A stretch of 12,712 nucleotides of DNA, from contig CAYZJD010000104.1 of assembly GCA_964478455.1 (NCBI GenBank), positions 1-12,712 on the forward strand, given 5' to 3'. Made by a program: the position numbers and the translations under genes. Below are positions 6,323 through 12,712 of the stretch, piece after piece (the stretch's first letter is position 1; every line of letters starts with the position of its first letter). A model generated the notes under the pieces. It worked only from the letters and a program-made list of their open reading frames with translations, ran no database searches and was not told where the DNA came from. The stretch is from CAYZJD01 sp964478455 (GTDB taxonomy: Bacteria; Acidobacteriota; Terriglobia; Bryobacterales; Bryobacteraceae).

Positions 6323-7738
6323 ATGCGGGTGACCTTCCGGGGCGCGGCGCGCACCGTCACCGGATCGATGCACGAGATCGAGGCCGGCGGTGGCCGCTAC
6401 CTGCTCGACTGCGGGCTCTATCAGGGTCGGCGGAAGGAGGCTTTCGAGCGGAACATCAACTTCCCCTTCCCTCCGCAGTCCGTAGATGCCGTCATCCTGT
6501 CGCACGCGCACATCGATCATAGCGGCAACCTGCCGACGCTGGCGAAGAAGGGGTACCGGGGACCGATCTATGCGACGCCGCCCACGGTCGACCTGTGCCA
6601 GTCGATGCTGAAGGACTCGGCGTACCTGCATGAGAAGGATGCTGCGTTCCTTAACAAACGGCGCAGCCGGCGCAAGGCCCTCGACCCGGCGTTTGAGGAC
6701 GGCGAGATCCAGCCGTTGCATACGGTGGAAGACGCCGAACAGGCGCTGAAGCTGTTCCGGCCGGTGCCCACTTATACGCCGACAAAGCTGAACTCGGTGC
6801 TCAGTTACGAGAGCTATAACGCCGGCCACATGCTCGGCTCGACGGCGATCCTCTTGCACTACCACGGGGACGGCAGACGCACCCGCGTGGTCTTCTCTGG
6901 TGATGTCGGCCGCCCCGGACAGGCGATCGTCCGCGATCCCGACACGATGCCGCACGCCGACTACCTGATCCTCGAAAGCACGTACGGGGACCGGCTGCAC
7001 AAGGACCTTGAGGCGGTATCCGCCAAGCTCGCCGAGGTGATCAACCGCACCTGCCAGCGCGGCGGCAAGATCATCGTGCCGGCCTTCGCCGTGGGCCGCA
7101 CCCAGCAGCTCGTGCTCCTGTTGCATGAGCTGGCCAACCAGGGGAAGATCCCGCGAATTCCTGTCTTTGTGGACAGCCCCTTGGCGGTGGACGTCACCAC
7201 AGTGTTCCGCGAGCACGCCGAGTGTTTCGACGAAGAAACTCGTGAGTACCTCCTGGAGGGCGAGGATCCCTTCGGTTTCTCGCAACTGCGCTACATCCGC
7301 GAAGCGGGCGAATCGAAGGCGCTGAACGACCTCCGCGGGCCGTTCGTCGTGATCTCGGCCTCGGGCATGTGCGAAGCGGGGCGCATTTTGCATCACCTGA
7401 AGAACAACATCGAGGACCCGCGGAACACCATTCTGATCACAGGCTTTCAGGGCGAAAACACTCTGGGCCGGAAGATCGTGGATAAGCTGCCGGAAGTGCC
7501 CATCTTCGGCGAGCCGATGCGGCTGCGCGCGGAGGTGGCGAAGCTGAACGAGTTGAGTGGTCACGCGGACCAGCGGGAGCTGCTGAACTGGGTCAAGCCG
7601 ATGGCCAACGGGCTGAAGAAGATCTTTCTGGTGCACGGCGAACCATCGCAGGCAGCGGCCCTGGCTAAGGCGATCGAACAGCAGTACGCGGTGGAGACGG
7701 TGGTAGCGGAGAGGGGACAGAGCGTCGAGCTGGCGTAG
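6323..7738 (+). CDS. MBL-fold beta-CASP ribonuclease (RNA-processing exonuclease/CPSF-like)
   Basis: Zinc-dependent RNase of the metallo-beta-lactamase/beta-CASP superfamily, the group containing Thermus TTHA0252 and eukaryotic CPSF73; expected in cytoplasmic mRNA maturation and decay. 471 residues. The MBL N-terminus MRVTFRGAARTVTGSMHEIE is typical of the family and fixes the start at the ATG 6323, six codons inside a possible GTG start. Metal ligands are H61-A-H63-I-D65-H66, H169 (NAGHMLGS) and D194 (FSGDVGRPG). ESTYGD (218-223) leads into the beta-CASP insert at about 245-370, with VPAFAVGRTQQL and SGMCEAGRILHH. The C-terminal RMMBL part has LSGHADQREL (H414) and LVHGE (H438). All catalytic residues I can place are present. 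It lies 105 bp after the phosphofructokinase gene and 50 bp before the rhamnosidase, possibly co-transcribed without an evident functional link. No strong Shine-Dalgarno. Confidence 0.95.
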   Translation: MRVTFRGAARTVTGSMHEIEAGGGRYLLDCGLYQGRRKEAFERNINFPFPPQSVDAVILSHAHIDHSGNLPTLAKKGYRGPIYATPPTVDLCQSMLKDSAYLHEKDAAFLNKRRSRRKALDPAFEDGEIQPLHTVEDAEQALKLFRPVPTYTPTKLNSVLSYESYNAGHMLGSTAILLHYHGDGRRTRVVFSGDVGRPGQAIVRDPDTMPHADYLILESTYGDRLHKDLEAVSAKLAEVINRTCQRGGKIIVPAFAVGRTQQLVLLLHELANQGKIPRIPVFVDSPLAVDVTTVFREHAECFDEETREYLLEGEDPFGFSQLRYIREAGESKALNDLRGPFVVISASGMCEAGRILHHLKNNIEDPRNTILITGFQGENTLGRKIVDKLPEVPIFGEPMRLRAEVAKLNELSGHADQRELLNWVKPMANGLKKIFLVHGEPSQAAALAKAIEQQYAVETVVAERGQSVELA

Positions 7739-7788
7739 CGCCGCGTGCCGGCGGCGCGCGGGCCGGGGGGCGGAAGGAGATCAGAGCC

Positions 7789-10449
7789 GTGTTGCGCTTC
7801 AAAGGAATCTTCTTTCTAACGCTTGCGTTGTGCTTGGCCGCGCCGTACGCGCCGGCCCAGGAAAAGGCGCCCGGCCCGGCCGCGCCCACGGGCCTGCGGG
7901 TGGAGTACCTCACCGAGCCGCTAGGGATCGATGTCGCGCAGCCGCGATTCTCCTGGGCGCTCGAGCACCTCGAGCGCGGCCAGAAACAGATCGCTTACCA
8001 GGTGCTCGTTTCTCTCAAACCGGAAGCCGCGGTGGGCGACCAGTGGGACAGCGGGCGCGTGGAATCGGAGCGTCCGGATCACGTCGTCTATTCAGGCAAG
8101 CCGCTCGAAAGCGGTCGGACCTACTATTGGAAGGTCCGCTGGTGGGACAAGAAGAACCGGCCGAGCCCGTACAGTCGCGTGGCGCGCTTCGACGCCGGCC
8201 TGCTGGCCGACACGGACTGGAAGGGCAAATGGATCGGGGGCGCTAACCAGCTCCGCAAAGAGTTCACCCTGAACGGGCGGCCGGCCCGCGCCCGGGCCTA
8301 CATCGCAGGCGTGGGCTACTACGAGCTCCGAATCAACGGGAGAAAGGTTGGCGACCATGTCCTGGACCCCGGATGGACCACGTATGACAGGCGCGTACTC
8401 TACGTCACTTACGACGTGACCGAGTATCTTCGCCAAGGCTCCAATGTCGTCGCGCTGGTGCTCGGCCAGGGATGGTATGGCGCTCGCGCGGCACTGTTGC
8501 AGATGAACGTTGAGCTGGAGGGAAGCAAGAAACCGGCTGAGGTCGTGAGCGACGCCTCCTGGATGGTTCACCCCGGCCCGATCGTCTCCGACAGCATTTA
8601 CGGCGGCGAAACGTACGATGCCCGCCTGGAGACGCCCGGCTGGGACCTGCCCGGCTTCAACGCCTCCGCCTGGAAGCCTGCGACGCTCATCGACCCGCCG
8701 AAAGGAACGCTCTCGTCCCAGATGATGCCGCCGATCCGCGTCATCGACACGATCGTGCCGCTCAAGATGACCGCGCCTCGCCCCGGCATGTACGTCTTCG
8801 ACATGGGGCAGAACTTCAGCGGGTGGGTGCAACTCCGCGTCAAGGGACCGCGCGGCACGGCCGTCAAGCTCCGCCACGCGGAACTGCTCTACGACGACGG
8901 TACGCTCAACGTCGAGAATCTGCGAGCGGCCAGGGCCACCGATGTTTACATCCTGCGCGGCGACGGGGAGGAGGAGGTCTGGGAGCCACGCTTCACTTAC
9001 CACGGCTTCCGCTATGTTGAGGTGACTGGATACCCCGGCGCGCCGAAGCCGGATGCCATCCGCGGCCGCGTGGTTCACACGGCTGTCAAGCCCACCGGCC
9101 AGTTCGCCTGTTCCAAGCCGGTCCTCAACGAGATCCAGCGGCTGATCTTCTGGGGGACGAAGACGAACCTGCACAGCATCCCGACCGATTGCAGCCAGCG
9201 CGATGAGCGCATGGGCTGGATGGCTGACGCGCATCTCTACGCGGAAACGGCCATACTCAACTACGACATGCCCGCTTTCTACACCAACTTCCTGCGGAAC
9301 ATCCGCGACGTGCAGGGACCCGACGGATCGGTCACAGACACGGTGCCCCACAAATGGGGCCAGCGCCCGGCAGACCCGGCCTGGGGCAGCGCGTATCCTC
9401 TGTTTGTCTGGTACATGTATGAGTATTACGGCGACCGCAGGATCCTTGAAGATCACTACTCCGGAATCAAGGCCTGGGCCGATTTCCTCCGCGGCAAGTC
9501 GGAAGATGGGATCGTGAAGTACTCCTACTACGGCGATTGGGTGCCGGTGGAGAAGACGCCCGGCAGTCTTGTCTCGACCTTCTACTACTACTGGAGCGTG
9601 GACATCGTGGCCCGCGTCGCGGCGCTGCTTGACAAGACCGAAGATGCGGAGAACTACCGGCGGCTGGCGTCCTCCGTCAAGGAAGCGTTTCACCGTCGTT
9701 TCTTCAACCCGCAAACCGGCAACTACGCGAACGGAACGCAAACGGCGAACCTGCTGCCACTGTTTCTGGACCTGGCGCCGAAGAACTTGCAGGGCGCAGT
9801 CTTGGGGGACCTGCGGCAGGACATCGTCTACACGCATGACACGCACCTGACCACGGGCATTGTCGGCACCAAGTACCTGCTGCCGCTGCTGACGCGAACC
9901 GGCAACGCGGACCTGGCTTACGAACTCGCGACGCAAACAACCTATCCAAGCTGGGGCTACATGGTCGCCAGCGGCGCGACAACCCTGTGGGAGCTGTGGC
10001 AGAACAAGACCGGGCCCTCGATGAACTCGCACAACCACCCGATGTTCGGTAGCGTCGGCGCCTGGTTCTTCAACGCGCTGGCCGGGATCAACCTGGATCC
10101 GCAGGCGCCGGGCTTCCACCGGATTCGCATCGAGCCGCAGGTGGTGCGCGATCTGAGGTGGGCCTCGGGAAGCATCGAGACGCTGCGCGGCTCGCTCGTT
10201 TCCTCCTGGAGCCGGACCGAGAACTCGCTCCGCCTGGAGGTGGCCATTCCCGTGGGGAGCGATGCCGAGATTCACGTGCCGAAGCTCGGTCTGTCGCAGG
10301 TGGTGATTCGCGAATCGGGCAAGCCGGTGTGGGCGAAAGACGCGTTCCAGTCCGGCGTGCCCGGCTTGACGAGCGCCAGGCAAACCGCTCGCGCGGTGGT
10401 CTTCGAAGCGGGCTCGGGGCGGTACGTATTTGAGGTGGGTGAACAGTGA
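7789..10449 (+). CDS. Secreted alpha-L-rhamnosidase, glycoside hydrolase family 78
   Basis: Inverting exo-enzyme that releases terminal alpha-L-rhamnose from plant or microbial polysaccharides and glycosides; 886 residues, normal for GH78. GTG start with AAGGAG nine bases upstream. A signal peptide covers residues 1 to about 24 (cleavage near APAQ-EK), so it is exported, probably to the periplasm or cell surface. Domains in order: Fn3-like region about 35-135; WKGKWIGG near 143; N-terminal beta-sandwich about 157-330 (INGRKVGDHVLDPGWTTYD); second beta domain about 340-445; (alpha/alpha)6 catalytic domain about 448-790; C-terminal beta domain. The catalytic hallmark is DCSQRDERMGW, with D467, D472 and E473, the last expected to be the general acid. 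GATTLWELW carries E735, likely the general base by family pattern. It overlaps the next gene by 4 nt, implying translational coupling. Confidence 0.95.
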   Translation: MLRFKGIFFLTLALCLAAPYAPAQEKAPGPAAPTGLRVEYLTEPLGIDVAQPRFSWALEHLERGQKQIAYQVLVSLKPEAAVGDQWDSGRVESERPDHVVYSGKPLESGRTYYWKVRWWDKKNRPSPYSRVARFDAGLLADTDWKGKWIGGANQLRKEFTLNGRPARARAYIAGVGYYELRINGRKVGDHVLDPGWTTYDRRVLYVTYDVTEYLRQGSNVVALVLGQGWYGARAALLQMNVELEGSKKPAEVVSDASWMVHPGPIVSDSIYGGETYDARLETPGWDLPGFNASAWKPATLIDPPKGTLSSQMMPPIRVIDTIVPLKMTAPRPGMYVFDMGQNFSGWVQLRVKGPRGTAVKLRHAELLYDDGTLNVENLRAARATDVYILRGDGEEEVWEPRFTYHGFRYVEVTGYPGAPKPDAIRGRVVHTAVKPTGQFACSKPVLNEIQRLIFWGTKTNLHSIPTDCSQRDERMGWMADAHLYAETAILNYDMPAFYTNFLRNIRDVQGPDGSVTDTVPHKWGQRPADPAWGSAYPLFVWYMYEYYGDRRILEDHYSGIKAWADFLRGKSEDGIVKYSYYGDWVPVEKTPGSLVSTFYYYWSVDIVARVAALLDKTEDAENYRRLASSVKEAFHRRFFNPQTGNYANGTQTANLLPLFLDLAPKNLQGAVLGDLRQDIVYTHDTHLTTGIVGTKYLLPLLTRTGNADLAYELATQTTYPSWGYMVASGATTLWELWQNKTGPSMNSHNHPMFGSVGAWFFNALAGINLDPQAPGFHRIRIEPQVVRDLRWASGSIETLRGSLVSSWSRTENSLRLEVAIPVGSDAEIHVPKLGLSQVVIRESGKPVWAKDAFQSGVPGLTSARQTARAVVFEAGSGRYVFEVGEQ

Positions 10450-12712
10450 AGAGCACCACGAACGGGAACCCGCAGAGGCGCAAAGCGCGCGGAGAGTTTC
10501 TCCGTGTCTCTGCGGTTGTCGTCACAATCGCGGCCGCGGCGACGCTGATCTTCCAGGCGTCGCGCGCCGCTGGTGTCAACGAGGAACACGTCTGGTTGCG
10601 CCGCAACCTCGGCAAGGCGTACTACGAGAATCCGACCATGTTGCCGCAGGCGGTGGAGGAGTTCCGGAACGCGCTTGACCTGGCCCCGGATTCGCCGCGG
10701 GAGCGTCTCAACTATGGCCTAGCCCTGCTGCGCGCCGGCCGCACGGAGGAGGGCATCGCCGAGCTCGAGAAGGTTCAGCGCCAGGACCCGAAGCTGCCTC
10801 ACACTTGGTTCAATCTCGGCATCGCCTACAAGAAGCTCAACCGGCTGGAAGCTGCCGTGGCCCAGTTTCAAGGCATGCTCCGGCTGGTGCCTGGCGATCC
10901 GATCTCGCATTACAACCTCGGTTTGATCTACAAACTGCGCGAGCAGACCGATCTTGCTCTCAAGGAGTTCGAGGAGACAGTGCGGCTCGATCCGGATCTG
11001 GTGGCGCCGCGCTTCCAGATCTTCAACACTCATCGCGAGAACGACCGCAAGGAGGAAGCCGAGCGCGCCCTCGAACTGTTCCGCGCCGCCAAGCAGCGCA
11101 AGTCCGACCCCGACGATACGGAGGACATGGAGTGGAACGTCTACGCCGAGATCTACGACCCCACGGACGCCGCGGCGGAGCCGGTCCCGCCGCCGGGAGG
11201 GCTGCGGTTTGAAGACCATGTTCTTCCAGGCAAGGCGGACGCGAAATCGGCTGGGCTGGCGGTGCTGCACTCCGATGGCGGTGACCGGCTCGACCTGCTC
11301 GCCTGGTCCGCTAGCGGTGTGAGGCTCTATCTCGGCGGCGACCAGCCGGTGGCGGATTCGGGCCTCGACGCAGTACGCGGCGCGGTGTTCATCGCGCCGG
11401 GCGATTATGACAACGACGGGTTGCCCGACCTGTGTGTCGTCACCGTCGAGGGCGCCTTCCTCTGGCGAAACGAAAAGGGCAAGTTCACGCAGCGGGGCGG
11501 GCCGCTCGCCGGGGGGAACTTCCGGAAAGCGGTTTGGCTCGACTACGACCACGACTACGACCTTGACCTCGTGCTGCTCGGCGACGGCGCAGCCCTGCGG
11601 AGGAACCAGGGCCCGGCTGGGTTCGCCGACCGAACTCGAGATTTCCCGTTCGTTCCTGGCCGCGCCCTGGATGCGACAGTCTTCAACCTGATCAGCGACA
11701 ACAAGCAGATGGACCTTGTGGTGTCTTACGAGGACCGCGAGGGGATCATCTACCGGGACCAGTTGCTGGGGCGCTACGAAGCGCAGCCGCTGCCCGGGTT
11801 GCCTAAGGGCGCGGTGTCGCTCCGGCAATTGGATATCGACCAGAACGGCTGGATGGACCTTGCTTTCTACTGCGAACGAGGAGTGGCGTTTCTAACCAAC
11901 CGCGAGGGCGCGCTGGCCGCCGGGCCGGCTGTGGAAGCAAGCTATCCGGTGCAGTGGGCGGATCTCGAGAACCGCGCTGCTCCCGACCTGATCGCGGGGG
12001 ACGTGGTCACTCGGAATCTCGGAATAGGCAGGTTTGAGGCGAAATCGTCCTACCAGTTCGCCGCCGCGGGCGTCGCCTGGGCCGCCGGAGACTTCAACCT
12101 GGACGGAAGGATTGACTTGGCGTCGATCACCGGCGGCGGCGTCGTTCGCTTGCACCTGAATCGAACCGCGAGCAAGAACGGCTGGGTCGGCGTCCGCCTG
12201 GCGGGTGTTAAGAATCTCAAGGTGCCTTACGGCGCCGAGGTCGAGATCAAGTCCGGGCTGCTCTATCAGAAACAGATGTTCGATGGCGCCGCCCTGGTGT
12301 TCGGCCTCCGCTCGCGCGACCGGATCGACACCGTGCGCATCAATTGGGCCAACGGTCTCGTGCAGAACCAGCCCAAGGAACAACCGGGCCGCTACATGGC
12401 AGTGAAGGAAGCGCCGAGACTCTCCGGCTCCTGCCCGATGATTTTCACCTGGAACGGGCGGCGCTTCGAGTTTCTCACCGATGTGCTCGGCGTCGCGCCG
12501 CTCGGCGCGAGCGCCGGCGAGGGCAAGTTCTTCCCCACCGATCACGACGAGTACGTGCAAATCCCCGGTGATTCCCTCGTCGAACGCGATGGCCGCTACG
12601 AGATCCGCATCACCGAGGAATTGAGCGAGGTCTCCTATCTCGACCAGGTCCGGCTGATCGCGGTGGATCATCCGGGCGAGGTCGAGGTGTACTCGAACGA
12701 CAAATGGAAGAG
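10446..12712 (+). CDS. Membrane-anchored TPR/FG-GAP (VCBS)/ASPIC-UnbV repeat protein (3' end outside window)
   Basis: Protein of unknown exact role, open for 755 codons to the window edge. Starts at GTG 10446, inside the rhamnosidase stop (GTGA overlap), with GAGGTG eight bases upstream; an in-frame stop at 10440 excludes earlier starts. A short basic tail is followed by a hydrophobic helix at about 19-36 (signal anchor). Four or five TPRs lie at about 50-220 (WFNLGIAYKKLNRLEAAVAQ, HYNLGLIYKLREQTDLALKE). FG-GAP-type, calcium-loop-like repeats lie near 319 (GDYDNDGLPDL), 367 (LDYDHDYDLDL), 462 (LDIDQNGWMDL) and 549 (GDFNLDGRIDL). An ASPIC/UnbV-like segment spans about 574-649 (YGAEVEIKSG, IDTVRINWANG). 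A distinct C-terminal domain follows (CPMIFTWNGRRFEFLTDVLG). The architecture suggests an extracytoplasmic protein-, glycan- or metal-binding scaffold. Coupling to the rhamnosidase suggests a related job, but none is shown. Confidence 0.9.
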   Translation, partial: MKSTTNGNPQRRKARGEFLRVSAVVVTIAAAATLIFQASRAAGVNEEHVWLRRNLGKAYYENPTMLPQAVEEFRNALDLAPDSPRERLNYGLALLRAGRTEEGIAELEKVQRQDPKLPHTWFNLGIAYKKLNRLEAAVAQFQGMLRLVPGDPISHYNLGLIYKLREQTDLALKEFEETVRLDPDLVAPRFQIFNTHRENDRKEEAERALELFRAAKQRKSDPDDTEDMEWNVYAEIYDPTDAAAEPVPPPGGLRFEDHVLPGKADAKSAGLAVLHSDGGDRLDLLAWSASGVRLYLGGDQPVADSGLDAVRGAVFIAPGDYDNDGLPDLCVVTVEGAFLWRNEKGKFTQRGGPLAGGNFRKAVWLDYDHDYDLDLVLLGDGAALRRNQGPAGFADRTRDFPFVPGRALDATVFNLISDNKQMDLVVSYEDREGIIYRDQLLGRYEAQPLPGLPKGAVSLRQLDIDQNGWMDLAFYCERGVAFLTNREGALAAGPAVEASYPVQWADLENRAAPDLIAGDVVTRNLGIGRFEAKSSYQFAAAGVAWAAGDFNLDGRIDLASITGGGVVRLHLNRTASKNGWVGVRLAGVKNLKVPYGAEVEIKSGLLYQKQMFDGAALVFGLRSRDRIDTVRINWANGLVQNQPKEQPGRYMAVKEAPRLSGSCPMIFTWNGRRFEFLTDVLGVAPLGASAGEGKFFPTDHDEYVQIPGDSLVERDGRYEIRITEELSEVSYLDQVRLIAVDHPGEVEVYSNDKWK
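10470..10515. repeat. Cloverleaf-like palindromic repeat (CGCAGAG...CTCTGCG type) inside a coding start
   Basis: An outer perfect 8-bp stem, CCGCAGAG (10470-10477) with CTCTGCGG (10508-10515), encloses two smaller perfect hairpins: GCGC-AAA-GCGC (10478-10488) and CGGAGA-GTT-TCTCCG (10490-10504). The motif resembles 'cgcagag-cgcggaga' dispersed palindromes that I recall from many bacterial genomes, usually in intergenic DNA. Here it lies within the GTG-initiated TPR gene and encodes about residues 9-24 (PQRRKARGEFLRVSAV). The fold is seen; membership in a repeat family is from memory. Confidence 0.65.

Noticed and set aside
6308..7636. Long open frame antisense to the MBL/beta-CASP RNase
   Set aside because: Same shadow effect; no motifs, and the sense frame carries every metal-binding residue.
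7739..7788. GC-rich stretch between RNase and rhamnosidase as a possible terminator
   Set aside because: Only imperfect GC pairing can be drawn and there is no T-run; it mainly holds the rhamnosidase ribosome-binding site.
8092..10383. Very long open frame antisense to the rhamnosidase (over 760 codons)
   Set aside because: It is a shadow of GC-rich codon use in the GH78 gene; its translation is rich in Arg, Val, His and Asp without any recognisable domain, whereas the sense frame has full GH78 motifs.
10719..11828. Open frame antisense to the TPR/FG-GAP gene
   Set aside because: The sense strand encodes TPR and FG-GAP repeats without a stop; the antisense product has no family features.
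1..12712. CRISPR array, tRNA, insertion sequence or phage genes
   Set aside because: No regularly spaced repeats, cloverleaf tRNA with an anticodon, transposase motifs or phage proteins were seen on either strand.

Overview
This 12.7 kb, GC-rich window (GC estimated by eye in the mid-60s percent) looks like chromosomal DNA from a free-living, polysaccharide-degrading Gram-negative bacterium. The best guess is Acidobacteriota, near Solibacter/Bryobacter. The hints are a TonB receptor with an N-terminal carboxypeptidase-regulatory-like domain, a TPR/FG-GAP/ASPIC-UnbV protein, secreted GH78 and GH4 glycosidases, and GTG starts. This is inference from gene style; no rRNA or other phylogenetic marker is present.

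Layout. The left part (1-4816) is read leftward. It holds a BtuB-like TonB-dependent outer-membrane receptor (cut by the window edge), a textbook cobalamin riboswitch in its leader (about 2078-2264), an FkbM-type SAM methyltransferase with an N-terminal membrane anchor (2325-3281), and a GH4 NAD/metal-dependent glycosidase (3380-4816). A 216-bp divergent control region (4817-5032) follows. It holds a perfect 10-bp inverted repeat next to the GH4 ribosome-binding site and a TATAAT box pointing toward the rightward genes. The right part (5033-12712) is read rightward: a phosphofructokinase with PPi-type active-site residues, an MBL/beta-CASP RNase, a secreted GH78 alpha-L-rhamnosidase, and a TPR/FG-GAP/ASPIC protein that runs off the right edge and overlaps the rhamnosidase stop by 4 nt (GTGA). 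No stretch longer than 300 bp lacks a gene.

How the parts fit. The B12 receptor is a self-contained nutrient-uptake unit, apparently controlled at translation initiation: the sequence just after the riboswitch aptamer can pair with the Shine-Dalgarno. The GH4 enzyme (CHGV motif) and the GH78 rhamnosidase could both act on uronate- and rhamnose-containing plant polymers such as rhamnogalacturonan, with the phosphofructokinase downstream in central metabolism. They are in separate transcription units, so a dedicated pathway is only a suggestion.

I see no clearly new multi-gene system. The most unusual non-coding items are a cloverleaf-like palindrome of the 'CGCAGAG...CTCTGCG' type embedded in the first codons of the TPR/ASPIC gene, a fragment of the same motif in the divergent control region, and the tightly built riboswitch/Shine-Dalgarno leader.
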